Of a stretch of DNA of 64,000 bases, positions 10,807-23,159 are shown in pieces. Source of the stretch: Pelodera strongyloides. Lineage: Eukaryota; Nematoda; Chromadorea; Rhabditida; Rhabditidae. Position 1 is the stretch's first letter. The number at the start of each line of letters is the position of its first letter. Made by a program: the position numbers and the translations under genes. The stretch covers positions 124,001 to 188,000 of the forward strand of contig JAANDG010000142.1 in assembly GCA_036852015.1 (NCBI GenBank). The letters are read 5' to 3'. The notes under the pieces were generated by a model. The model worked only from the letters and a program-made list of their open reading frames with translations. It searched no databases and was not told the origin of the DNA.

Positions 10807-13800
10807 ATGTATGAGTCATTGTTATTGGACCATTGCACACCAATTTCGGGTTTTATACAGCAGAGGTTTCGCATCGTGCAAGTGGTAATTCAACTGGCAC
10901 ATTAAGTTAAACTTTTTTTTAAGCATTGTACGACTTGCGAAATGTATGGCCTCTGCTATCTATTTCTACTTCCGAAATTTCCTTGCATTTTTCGAGTAAA
11001 ACGTAAAGTAAGGTACTATGTACTATTGTACCAATTTGTATACCAATAGGTATACCGTAACGGTACTATGTTATGTACTATGGTACCAATTTGTATATTT
11101 GTATACCAATAGGTATGCCAATTTGTTGAAGTCACTCTTTTGTGTTCTAGACTTCATGTACAAGGATAATGCGTTATTTTGAAGCGATATCGCACGTGCT
11201 TTTTCAGCTTACTGGACAATTTCTGTCCCATGTATTATGTCAAATTTCTGTGCCCAAAAGGGCAAAAACTCATTTGCATATAATGGAACCCACGTACCCT
11301 ACCCCTTTAAATTCTCAGCTAATTTCCAGCTGACCCCCCCTTATGTTATTGTTGAATGTTCCACTGGTAACTGACTGTTTGACATTGGGTGCCGACCCGG
11401 TGGTCGAATTTTAAAGGGAAAAGTAGGTCGTTGTGTTATCAAAAGAAGAGCTGGAGAACAAGCAAGACCAACTGACAAAAAAAAAGATAGACTTTGACAA
11501 AATGTAGACACACCTCCGATACTGCGATTGGGTGCATTAATTCCAGGCGGCAGGGCTTCACAGCCTTGCCTTTCGCACTTTTATTAACGGATTCAACTGT
11601 TTCATTCTCTGCACTATTTTGCAGACATTCTGCTGCCTGGTACTGCCTGGCCATGACCGTGATTACTATTTGCAAGGCACTATTTAGAATTTAAAAGCAG
11701 CGTCAAGATTAGAATTTAAAACCAATATCAAGACGTAACCATATTTATTTTTTATTGATTACAAAGGGTGCCCCCCCATGAGAAGAACTTACATACTTGC
11801 GCCTGAGAATTAGAAAAAATGTCCCACGGCATAACAATCTTACTGAGGTTGTCTTGTCAGGATACCACTACCATAATATAATCATATTGTAGATCATTTT
11901 GTCCATTCTATGCTAATACTACTGTAAATCATTTTGTCATATGTAACCATTTTGTCCATAAAGTACTGTTCTATCTCATGTTGTCCCTTACTAATACCAC
12001 TTTAGACAATGTCCCCGCCAGCTAATCGTCTTCCAGCTCATCCCGTCAAGTGCCCAATCCCATTGTAGATCACTTTGTCCCTATAATAATTCCCCTAATA
12101 AAGGTGACCCATTCCCTTTGCCCCAACTGTCTCAGTGCCTTCGCCTTGACCCTGACATTGCGCGGAATTTGCAGTTCCACAAAAAATACGAACGAGCGAG
12201 ATCCAGTACCGCGCACCTCTTTTACCTTATTTGTCCCCATGTCAATTTTGCCTTTTCTAAACGAAAAACGCCTTGGACCAATGAACCCGTAGTCGGTCAA
12301 AATTAGCATAAAGTCTTGTAGACAAACACATCCTAGCATAGAGCCCCATTGATGTTAACCTTGAGATTCTAGCGCCAAAACTCTAATAAGGAATTGTGTT
12401 TGTGATAGCTGCGTCTCACGGAGTCATCTAGTCCCTCGGTGGGGTTTACTGTAGTAAACATTTGAGAATCTAGGGAGTTTTATGGTACGCTGTTTACTGT
12501 TTACGGCTAAAGGTTTGAGTTTAGGAATATAACATAAGCGATACAATAGTATTTACGCATTTAAATGATACGTATAACCCAATTGCTCTAGGAGGCGTTT
12601 CACAAAAACAAGCGTGCTCCTATTGCCGAAGTTAACATCAGAGCCCCGTATTTTGAGTTTGGCTGTACGTTGTATGACATGTATGTGTAAGTCGGTTAGT
12701 ATCCTACGAACTACTGTGTTTTGATCTCTTTTAAACTACAACCCACATGTACACAGCAACTTTCTTCTTTTTTCGATTGTTTAGTTTGAACCCTTGTTAG
12801 TAGGAACTGTTGTGAAGCACGTTCGTCTTAGGGTAGCCTTTTTTTTGAGTGCATATGTTTCGATGTATGTATTAATAAACTATTTCACTAATCGTACTCT
12901 GTATAACCGCGTTGCTCTCTTCTCCCTCTCTCGGCCATTCACTAAAATTTATTTCATAATACAGTATGCTGCAGAAAGACGGATACTGCATTTTGTATAT
13001 TAATTCCTAATATACTTAAAAGTCATTCGGTTACAAACAGGAAAGCTCCATTGAAAAGCCTATAATGGTGCATCAGATCTGATTTTACCGTTATTTTTCT
13101 TTATGTTTCGTGTTTGTGGCAACTTTGGCTGTTTTCACGGCCATTATTTTTTGTATCCTTTTCATTTAAAACTAAAATAGACCTTGTCTTTATGACTTAC
13201 TTAAAGTACGGCTCAGTGTTTGTTTGCTCTGAAAAGATAAAACTTTAATCTCCCATTTTACAAGTCAACAACTTTTCAAGTGACTAACACTCGGGGAATC
13301 CCGCGTTCCATTTCTCTGTCAGCGTAAGTGGATATAACAGTGGTATAACACTTTGCCCTTTTAGGCCGCGCGGGGCGGACGCATTTTAGCGGTGTACTTA
13401 CGGCTTTCTGGGGGTTCAGGGTCAGACCTTACCGGGGATCTGTACCGCTAAGCAATAACCACTTTCTCGAGCGGTGCTAAGATACCCGTAGTCTCATTTT
13501 GCTGACCCCCAAACCACGGTAATTAGGTTGTGTCGTAAAGGGGACGAAGTGGTAATAACTTTCCAAAGTCACGGTATCGGTATCTTTACCTTACCGATGC
13601 TCATTTTTGGAGATCCGCTCAACACTGGTTGGCTTCCAAGACTTTGCTCTGTTAGCAGGGTTCAAGAACATTAGCGTTTTCCTTAACTTAATGGTAGATC
13701 GGCTGAATTTTTTAAAATATTATTTGTATTGTATTTATGTTTACGATATTAGTAGACGATGATAATGAATTTTTGTAAGAAGCGTAAGATTTTGAGCATA

Positions 13801-13895
13801 CATGATTGTTTTTCTTAAATTTGCGGCACTGCAAGCTACAAGTTAAAACGTTCGTTCCCACGCCCAACCTTCGCATATTTTCTAACAAGTACGAT
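10807..13895. other. Intergenic region with minor repeats only
   Basis: A partial tandem duplication of about 60 bp (ACCAATTTGTAT, ACCAATAGGTAT) lies at 11016-11122. Degenerate repeats of TGTAGATCATTTTGTCC lie at 11890-12080. Solo MITE-like termini (CCCTTTAA, TTAAAGGG) occur near 11300 and 11410. A GC-richer block at 13360-13560 has no recognised identity. No protein-coding exon chain was found. Confidence 0.5.
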
Positions 13896-14377
13896 TTAAA
13901 GGGATGGGTTCACTAGAAAATCACCTTGTTTTTATGCTTTAGTTTGATTGTACAAAGGAAAACTTAAACAAAGAGCATAAAAAATATTCCTTGAATTATT
14001 CCCTAGGGAAGATCTTAGGTAAAAAAGGTGAGTATTGATCGACCTTCCGATAAAGTTGTACTGCAAGATAAACTAAGGAAGCTAAGAGATATGGCTGAAA
14101 CACACTGTTTTGAGCAAAATAAACTGTAGTCTTCATTGTGTATTTTACTCAAAACAATGAAAGAACAGTGTGTTTCAGCCATATCTCTTCGCTTCCTTAG
14201 TTTATCTTGCAGTACAACTTTATCGGAAGGTCGATCAATACTCACCTTTTTTACCTAATATCTTCCCTAGGGAATAATTCAAGGAACATTTTTTATGCTC
14301 TTTGTTTAAGAATTCCTTTGTACAATCAAACTAAAGCATAAAAACAAGGTGATTTTGTAGTGAACCCATCCCTTTAA
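13896..14377. mobile_element. Fold-back MITE family B, copy 2
   Basis: A 482-bp palindromic element bounded by TTAAAGGGATGGGTTCAC and its complement GTGAACCCATCCCTTTAA. The arms are about 220 bp, sharing for example AATCACCTTGTTTTTATGC, GATCGACCTTCCGATAAAG and GGCTGAAACACACTG in inverse orientation. The unpaired centre is near 14120. The first ten terminal bases match the element at 10445-10806, but the interior does not. Confidence 0.9.
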
Positions 14378-15024
14378 GCTTTATATTTTTGTCTTTTCCA
14401 AGAATTATCATCTTTGGCATATTTTATCTAATCTCTATGTGTATTCTCCTTCAGATGGCAGTTTTCGCCTTCACTTAACCTTGAACTAATCAGATGCACT
14501 ATGCAATACCGTTCTCTTACCGGCGCTGGTGCCCGCCCACTTACGCAACCACCAGAGAGCGGTAGGGAGAGCGGGCCGCCTAAGTCTCTTGGCCTTCACT
14601 GAGATCTGAAGTACTGATAGGCCTCCTAGTGGGTCACTGGCCATTAAGCATCCGAGGATGCCAATACTGCTTGGTTCCACACAACATTTAACCTTAGGTT
14701 AAGTTAATTATGACAAGTCATCGGCGTAATATCGCAAAACGTTCCAACGTCTGTACTTGTACTTGGTAGTGTTATATGAAGTGAAATGATTATTTTGTTA
14801 TAGGAATTTGCTATGCATGTCTATTCTGATTTGCCTTTCCTGCTCTATTTTGGTTGAGTCTGTGTAGCTTGATTCAGTGCATATACTCTTAAAATACTGG
14901 TGTTACTTCGCTTATTACTTGCTTCTATTTTTTCTGCTTTAGTATACAGATCTTTTAGCTAGCTCATGTTCCTGTTCACTCTATCAGTTTCCTTTCTTTT
15001 GTTTTAGAATTCAGATTTTATGCA
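14378..15024. other. Upstream flank of the giant gene
   Basis: It contains a GC-rich unassigned island at about 14500-14690 in otherwise T-rich sequence. The remainder probably holds regulatory sequence of the gene starting at 15158, but no specific element other than the repeats at 15025-15078 can be named. Confidence 0.4.
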
Positions 15025-15078
15025 TTGACAATTGACACATTGCTTGACACATTTGACAATTGACACATTGCTTGACAA
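15025..15078 (+). promoter_or_regulatory. Promoter-proximal TTGACA direct repeats
   Basis: A 25-bp block containing TTGACAATTGACACATTG and ending CTTGACA occurs twice with a 29-bp period (15025-15049 and 15054-15078), followed by a further TTGACGCATT. It sits 80-133 bp before the start codon of the giant gene. It could be a cluster of transcription-factor sites or a simple local duplication; no factor is assigned. Confidence 0.4.
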
Positions 15079-15130
15079 TTGACGCATTCACAGCCGAATT
15101 GTGATTATATACTAATTAACTAATTACCCA

Positions 15131-15140
15131 CTCTTTCCAG
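15131..15140 (+). promoter_or_regulatory. Candidate spliced-leader acceptor (or 5' UTR splice acceptor)
   Basis: CTCTTTCCAG is a good 3' splice site ending 17 nt before the ATG at 15158. No donor is needed if an SL leader is trans-spliced here, as is common in nematodes; a cis-spliced non-coding first exon is the alternative. The very short resulting 5' UTR supports 15158 as the start. Confidence 0.5.
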
Positions 15141-15157
15141 TCAGGCCCATATCCACA

Positions 15158-16154
15158 ATGAGGCAGACCAGACCAACGGGCACAGGCCCGTTGCACTGGG
15201 CCTCAGTTCTTCTGATTACCGTATTCCTGGTGGGGCAGGTGAGAATTCAATCGATAATCTTTTTTTTAGAAACGAATCTCAAAATCGTCATGAATAGAAA
15301 AATCAATAATAACAGAGAATTTGATATGATTCTCAATTTGGAGACTGATGCCGATTTATACGAGCATACATAAACATAGAGTGTATTCTACTGCACACGA
15401 CAACGATTTCCAAGCAATTATCTACGGGGTTTACGTACCTAATTATCAAATTGTCCTTCAGGTGAACGGTATCTCAAAGAACTTCCACAATTCAAGTATG
15501 CCCGAGATGAGGCCGACTTTCGTGGTCAACTTTGACATGGCCACCGTTATTTGTCAACACAGTGACGGTAGGTCCTGTTAAAGCGAAATACCAGCCGGTG
15601 TTTGAAACGTACCCTGGACAACTGAATTCTTGCGTATTTATGCGAATTTGCTCGAATTTAGCTCGATTTTTACTCCAATTTATGTTCATTTGCATACGTT
15701 GCATAAGAATGCGGATGTATTCGATGTGTTTGAAAAACCGGCCGGTATTTCACTTTAATACATATTGCCTACAAATATTACTCAACCAAAAACTACACTG
15801 TAAACGTGCGTGAACTACAATTTCCTATAGCTTGCTACAAAAACACACATTTTTCCAGAGAAAGGATGAATTTTCAGTCAGCTCTAACCACACACTACGA
15901 TGTATACAGTACATGAACATATTTCCTAACATAAATCGTTAACGCACTTCGTTCAAAGTTACATCGATGACTCGGGGAAGAGAAACCCACATCTTTCCCT
16001 TGTCAGACCTTAGCGTAAGTGGCAAAAAATGGTTTAAATTTAAACATTGCAGACCCATCGGACCTCCATTTGCATGAGATGTCAATCCTTTGTAACGGAC
16101 GTCCCGACTGCTTCAATAACCCGGCAATGCACGACGAGAGCTTTCCTTACTGTG
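15158..16154 (+). other. fbn-1: fbn-1 exons 1-3: signal peptide and LDLa-like segment
   Basis: Exons 15158-15238, 15462-15567 and 16053-16154. The ATG at 15158 opens MRQTRPTG followed by a hydrophobic core (WASVLLITVFLVGQ), a signal peptide ending near residue 27, coincident with the first exon. Exon 2 encodes a stretch with VVNFDMATVICQ. Exon 3 encodes ILCNGRPDCFNNP and DESFPYC, which resembles the C-terminal half of an LDL-receptor class A module (C-x-G-x-x-D-C, then D-E-x..C), though the full six-cysteine pattern is not evident. Confidence 0.8.
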
Positions 16155-19100
16155 GTAAGTGATACTTTTGGTACCAACCAATTACCAATGATACCAATGA
16201 TACCAATTACCAATGATAAGTGATTACCAATGATACCAATTACCAATGCTAAATGATTACCAATGACTAGAGAACCCTTGCATTATTGGTTCCTTTGACA
16301 TCGAAAACTGTGGAATTTTTTAGGCAACGTCTTTTTTAACACAGCACAAACTTTCAAACTATGAACTATGAGTATTCGTGTTGCTTTTTTTAACGTCTGC
16401 GTCGTGTAACTTGGAGACAAGTATGATTTATGAGATTCCTTTTTTTCTTATTACATACAAGATTGAATCCTCTACTATTCGACTGTTTAATTAAAATTCT
16501 CGATGATCGCAATTACTTTCGACTTTTGTAGTTATGAAAACAAGGTCGAGCCTTCCTTTTTGCATAGGTGCCGACCCTAAACTCAACGCCTCTCTCTCCC
16601 TCTCTCTCTTCTCTTCTCTCTCTCTTTCTCTCTCTCTCTCTTACTCTCTCTTACTCTCTCTCTCTCTCTCTCTCTCTACCTGTAGTCTACGGTAATGTAT
16701 TCACAGTGTAGAAATGAGCAAAAAAGGCCTTAAGAGGTCAAGACTGATGATTGATTTTCGGTTCGGCCACATGCAAATTTAGCTATTGAGAATACGGGCA
16801 AAGTCATTTATTTTAATAAACGACAGTCCTTGGGAAGGAAATTATTTTGCCCCCAAGACGTGCATTTTAGTGGATAATTTTGGTTGGCTGGGGAGTCTAA
16901 GACGGGATTATTTCTATTTTTATTGACATAAATTATTCAGTGTGTAGCTGGAGCATAACTAGATTGTTTTTCAATGCCTTCATGGGCTAGCTTGAGTATT
17001 TTGTTTTGCCTATCTTTAAAATAATAGTACGAATAATATGGCCGTTGCAGTAGAGCTTTACAGAGTTACTTTGCGCGGCACCTGCTCTACATAGCGACAT
17101 TGTTTCGAAAAGATTTACTTTTTTTTTGGAATATGATACTTATTGTTTGGTACTAAAATATTGTTTGAACCGGTTGTTGAAAATTTGTTGCAAATAGTTT
17201 TTGTTTAACTCTAATGATTACCATAGCAAATAGTTTATAGGTAATCAATTATGAACAAGCGATTAATTCTCAGAACCTGACCGTTTTTGTTTGATAAAAC
17301 GTCAAAATTAGGTCAAGCAAGTGTTCTTCAAGGGCACGGTTTCTTAACAGGAGAAATATCCCTTTAATTGACCTTGTAGGTCAGTTTTGCACTGATAAAA
17401 CATGAATCAGAGGATTTGCCGAGTTTATGGTAAGAAGAGAAAAAGATCACTCTTTTATTAGGAACTTAGAAATGCGGAAGATGTGGCACGCAATGAGCGT
17501 TATCTTAAAGCATTCAATAGTCTCCCACCTGGGAATAATTTGAATAAACAGTTAGTTGTAGTACCTCAGTTGTCCCTGTTGATCCGTCTCTAAAACCCAG
17601 TAGTGTAGCCTTGTTTTCTAGCTTTGCGTATTTGTCAAGCTGGAATTATTCAGTCGGATTCATTATATATTAAACGATTAAGATAATTTATGAAACCACC
17701 TTTTTGTGACCAGGTCAAGGCCTGTTCTGGCTTCGCTAGCAAAGTCTGCAGAACCAATAGGGACTGGGAGAAAACCTACTAGGTTGAAATAAAAGAGTGA
17801 ATGTAAGAGAAATAAAGGGAGAGAGGGAGTAAAGAGAGAGAGAGAGATACAGAGAGAGAGAGAGAGAGAGATATAGAGAGAAAAGATAAGCTACCAGGAG
17901 AGCTACAGCTACTCGATTGTGCCATGTACCAGTCATCAAAGGTCATTAGGAATACCGCGTAGTGCCTGACACAAAAGCAGGTTCAAGATCAGATCTTTTT
18001 CGGTGACAGTGACACAGGAACTGGGATATTTCCCAGTGTTACGCAATTGAAAAGTGTCCGTTAATTGTTTCCATTTGTCATGGGAGTGACCTAGTAAAAG
18101 ATTTGTAATTCTTTATATACTTACAGTAAGAATATACCATTTTTTGCAATATTGGGGACCCGTTGTCATAGTCATAGTACCAAAGCGTTTTAGTTACGAC
18201 TTTTACATAGCGGTTAAGTGTTGGCTTGAAAACTCAATGGGTTGTTGAATCTGAATGTATTATGATAGGCGAAAAGTGCTAGTCTAACTTGGACTGCAGT
18301 AATATGAAGAATATATTAGAAGAGCGAAGAACGAGAGAAGGGTACATCCAGCGACAATACCTTCATATTGATTTAATTCTGTAGAAGAAACCTCTCAATA
18401 ACTTTTTACTCGTTTCAGAGCGCAAATGCAACTCTACGTGCAGTGACCGTGGTGCGTGTCTATATGATGGAGAGAAGCCACAGTGCTACTGTAATAGTGG
18501 ATACTCAGGACCCATGTGCGAAATTGAAGGTACTGTGCATTACATCTTTTTTTCAAGACAATGTTCAATCTTTTCCAATTCTCTATATCAATTATGTATA
18601 TTTATAGGAACCGTTACGAAATTAAGCAACTAATTAGGCGAAGTATCACATGACATACGTTACCGGTATTTACCGTATATAGTAGCTTGCTCGTCACACG
18701 GGCACAAGTAACGATCTGGAGAGATAAAGACTCCATAGTTTTTTTTAAGATAAAAACGAGTGTGCCGATAAGCCGTGCCACTGGTTGGCACACTGCCAAA
18801 ATACCCTCGGATCGTACAGTTGCAAATGCTTTCCTGGATTCCATGGTGACGGGCACCAATGTGCAGGTATGTTAACGATATTTGGTTAAAGCGAAATACC
18901 GGCCGGTTTTTGAAACACATCGCGGACAACTGAATTCTTACTTATTTATGCTAATTTGCTCGAATTTAACTCGATATTTTATTCTAATTTATGGACATTT
19001 GCATATGCTGCATAAGAACGCTGATTTGCTCGATGCGTCCATTCTGTTATTGAGCTAAACGGGATTCTTGTGTACTGTAAGCCGTAAGCTATCCGCTTTG

Positions 19101-22100
19101 TCGAGTGCTCAACGGACGAATCCTTACTGTAACCACTAGAGATGTTCCGGTATAACCCTCGGTATTTATTTTTCAGCTTCAGTAGAGTAGTTTGTGATCA
19201 TTTTCCTTTGTTTTTAGATATCGACGAATGCGCACTGGGAATCGCATCATGCCCTCAAAATTCAGACTGCGTAAACCTTCCCGGAACATACTTCTGTAAT
19301 TGTACGCAGGGATACGCACCTAAAGGTACTGTTAATGATTATTCATATTTATTGATTGCTAGGTGTTAGTGTGCACCAATTTGTATTTCAAGAGTAATGG
19401 ATAGTGTAGTATCCACATTTCATATGGATCTTTGATATTTGTCTTTACATACATACTTCGCAAAATTCGGACTTCTCAATTTTATAAAAGTTAATGATTT
19501 CCAGGTCTTCCATTAGAACGTTGTGAAGATATCGACGAGTGTGCCAAGGAAACAGACAACTGTGGAAAGGAGCAACTCTGCCAGAATACGGTAATATTTT
19601 TGTGATATATAATTTAGCTTTGATTTTTCTGTGAACCATACGTGTACGTTTCTTTTAGTTCTTCTTGTAAAACGGATTTTTCGAAGAAAAAAACTACTTC
19701 CTAATTATCGATCGATTTCAGAATGGAGGTTTCTCGTGCGTCGACGGTTGCGACAGCGGCTATGAACTGATCGAGGGCCGTTGTGTTGATTTGGATGAAT
19801 GCCAAGCTCTGAGCCCATGCGATTCGCGTGCAATTTGCACAAATACTCCCGGAGGTTATGAATGCAAATGTGAACAGGGATTGCAAGGAGACGGAAAGAC
19901 GTGCAGACGTGAGAATAATCAATAACTTATTTACTATGTATACTGTAGGTTGTACGGTACTTATTCTTATATACATTCAGGAAGCGACTACTGTAATTAC
20001 ATAGAACTCTAATTAGATATTGTCTGTTGATTGGTTAGAGTGCGTATGGGTACTGTAGCACCTATTTTGGACGAGCAAGATTCGATCCAGCGCTTTTGTA
20101 TTTACAGTCGAAGTCGAATGCCTAAATTGAGTCCAACACAGAAACTCGGCCTGCAAGCCGCGTGACGACGGCGTGCAGCGTGCATTTGGCAACGTGGTGG
20201 CGTGCAATAATGCACGCCATAACCCAATGGCGTGACACTTTGTTCATACCCGCCTGCACGCCGTGACGTTGCCGCTTGCACGCCAATTTTCTCGTTGTTG
20301 GAACCAACTGTAGCTTGATATCCTTGGAAGACATAATATCATAATTGCAGCCATTACCGACTGTTCGGTGGAAGAAAACGTGTGTGACCGACACGCGTTC
20401 TGTATTTCTTCATTGAAAATGTGCATCTGTCAAGCTGGATACGCAGGAGATGGTGTTTCCTGTCATGGTACAGTTTCTCACCGGAAGACTTTGATAATTA
20501 TTGACATCTAGTAAACGGTGTCTGAAGTCTGTTACTGGAATTAAGAATGTTGGAGGTAACTCTGATGTAGCTACCCTTCCTAACAATTTGTAAGTCTTGG
20601 TTGGGTAATGTACGTTAGATATATCTAGAACTTAAATTTATTTATTTTTACTAGAATCACCACGCTCTTCCTTTAGACGTGAACGAGTGCGACGCGATGG
20701 AGAACCCTTGCTCTAGTCAGTCCAACAGTCGATGTGTGAACATTCAAGGAGGTTACATTTGTTGTGATCAGAATATGGACGATGAGAGATGCATTAAAGG
20801 TTTGTATTGTTTTATTCATATTATATCCGGATTAATAACTTATAATTAGTCAAAAGTCTGCGGAACATGTCATAAGCAAACCTTGAAATTGTACTTTGAA
20901 CTCGCTTGAATAAAGGTGCACGCTCTTGAAGCGTAAAAAAAAAAAAAAAAAAAGATGTTGTGAATCTACTGAACTTGAACTACCGAATCCTGTCAATTCA
21001 ACCTAATTCATCGTGTTTCACAAGGGGTATAAAGGAAATTGTTTGCGACATCGTTTATTACTGTACATACTTTACATGTCATATATGTACATACATGGGA
21101 AACTAAAAACCCCGATTTCGCCCCGATCAAGTCCCTCAAAAAATCCGGCCGTGATCGGGGCGAAATCGGGGTTTTTCGACAAATGATCGGGGCGAAATCG
21201 GGGTTTTTTGAAAGAATCGGGGCGAAATCCGGCCTTGTTCCCAATTATGCCTCGATTATTTGTGATCGGGGCGAAATCGGGACGTGATCGGGCTTTTTGT
21301 GGGGTTTTTTGACAGGATCGGGGCGAAATCGGGGTTTTTTGACAAATGATCGGGGCGAAATCGGGGTTTTCACTTTCCTGTGTACTTTCATTTCATTTCA
21401 TTACTTGAAAACTTTATCCTATCTATCGTTGACTGCAATATATCGTAGCGTATTGCTCGTTTATGAGTTTCCCTGTATTCCTTACCCAGTATCTATTCCC
21501 ATTCCCAACTCATGGGAAAACCTATAAAATTAAAAATAACTCTTTTCAGAACAAGGCGCCTACTGCTCGGGTGGATGTGGTTTGCATGCAATGTGCTACA
21601 ATGAAACATGTCAATGTATGGAAGGATTTGTCGGAGATCCACATAATAAGTGCATTGGTAAGAAACATAGTATCTTGTCATATAAAAGAGTAATTGTAGC
21701 GTGCGCTAGCACTCACGTTACGGAAGTATAATTCGAATAAATTGTTCCTCTTTGGATATGAGTGCCGCCGCTCAAATTAGAATATCCTCATGTAAGAGAA
21801 CGGTGCGCATGTATTTATTCCCAAAGATTTGTAGAGAATGAAAAGACGCCTCAGGCGGCGTAGACGTCTGGTATAATAATAAGGTGTAATAAATAAATGT
21901 ACGTAGTAGCTCAGGTTTGTAGAACAGTAGAATACTCGTAGTTTGAATTCCGATAAAAATAAAATAGGTTTTAAAAAGATTAGATTATTTTCAACCGGAT
22001 TTTAGTTATTTATATCTTACCATTAGCAGAGTATATAAGTTCAATAATTTTCTACATGCAGCATAAATTATAATTGACGACAAATAATCTCCTTTAGACA

Positions 22101-23064
22101 TAAACGAATGTGAAACGGACAATATGTGTAGTGGTGTTGGTCAGTGGTGTGTCAATATGCTCGGAGGACATTTATGTTGCGGACCGGACAGCAAGGAACC
22201 CGAGTGTGCACAGGTGAACACTTTCTTTAAAACATTTATTGAATTTATTAATTCTTCATTTTAAACTAATATTAAATGTCATTTTTAAATTGTTATCCCT
22301 TTCAAAAGTTTAATTGCAGGGTGTCCACGTGTTCAAGACAGCTGATGGTGAGGTTCTGCTGCAGCACAACAGTTCCGCAGCAGGATCACAACTTTTACTG
22401 GAAAGTGGGAAAACTGAAACAAAACAGCAGGGAGGGTGAGCCTTTTTGATGCCTTCTGCTCATAATAATACTAGTTTTGAAAAAAATGGGCGGAGCTTCG
22501 AAATGTCACTCTAAATACATGGCTATTTTAAAGCGAAATGCCAGCCTCTTTGGAAAATTTGCATATGATGAGCAAATCCTATGTATCCTGTGCTAATTTT
22601 GCGCGATTGCCGTGGACGATCGCGCAAAATTAGCATAGGATACATAGGATTTGCTTATCATATGCAAATTTTCCAAAGGGGCTGGCATTTCGCTTTAATA
22701 TTATTATTAAAATCTATTTGCAGATTTATCATCCAACACCACGGCCAAGGAAATTTACCCAGTGTGCACATCAACGAAAACCATGGTGAAAATATACAGA
22801 AATTATCTTACACAAAGTTTACTTTTACTTAAATATATATATAATTTATAGAGGATTTTGGAAGTAGAAAAATGAAGACCCAGATAAGGTTGTTTTCTGT
22901 GGTCCTACTTTAAAAGCGGCTGCTCTATTCTGCTCATAAAAAGCAGAATATTTCCAGAACTGACCTGTGTCTCCTACTGTCCTGCCAGTTCGGAATGCAA
23001 AGATGGCGTATGCAAATGTCTGACTGGATTCTTCGGATCACCGATATTTGGCTGTGAAGGTACG

Positions 23065-23096
<32 letters not shown>

Positions 23097-23115
23097 ATTT
23101 TTCTCTCTTTCTCTC

Positions 23116-23159
<44 letters not shown>

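Noticed and set aside
14486..14690. GC-rich island considered as an RNA gene
   Set aside because: I compared it by eye with 5S rRNA, U1, U2, U4 and SRP RNA signatures; only weak, scattered resemblance to 5S was seen.
21108..21372. Repeats in intron 10 considered as a CRISPR-like array
   Set aside because: Spacers are short and variable, the unit has no regular period, and the host is eukaryotic.
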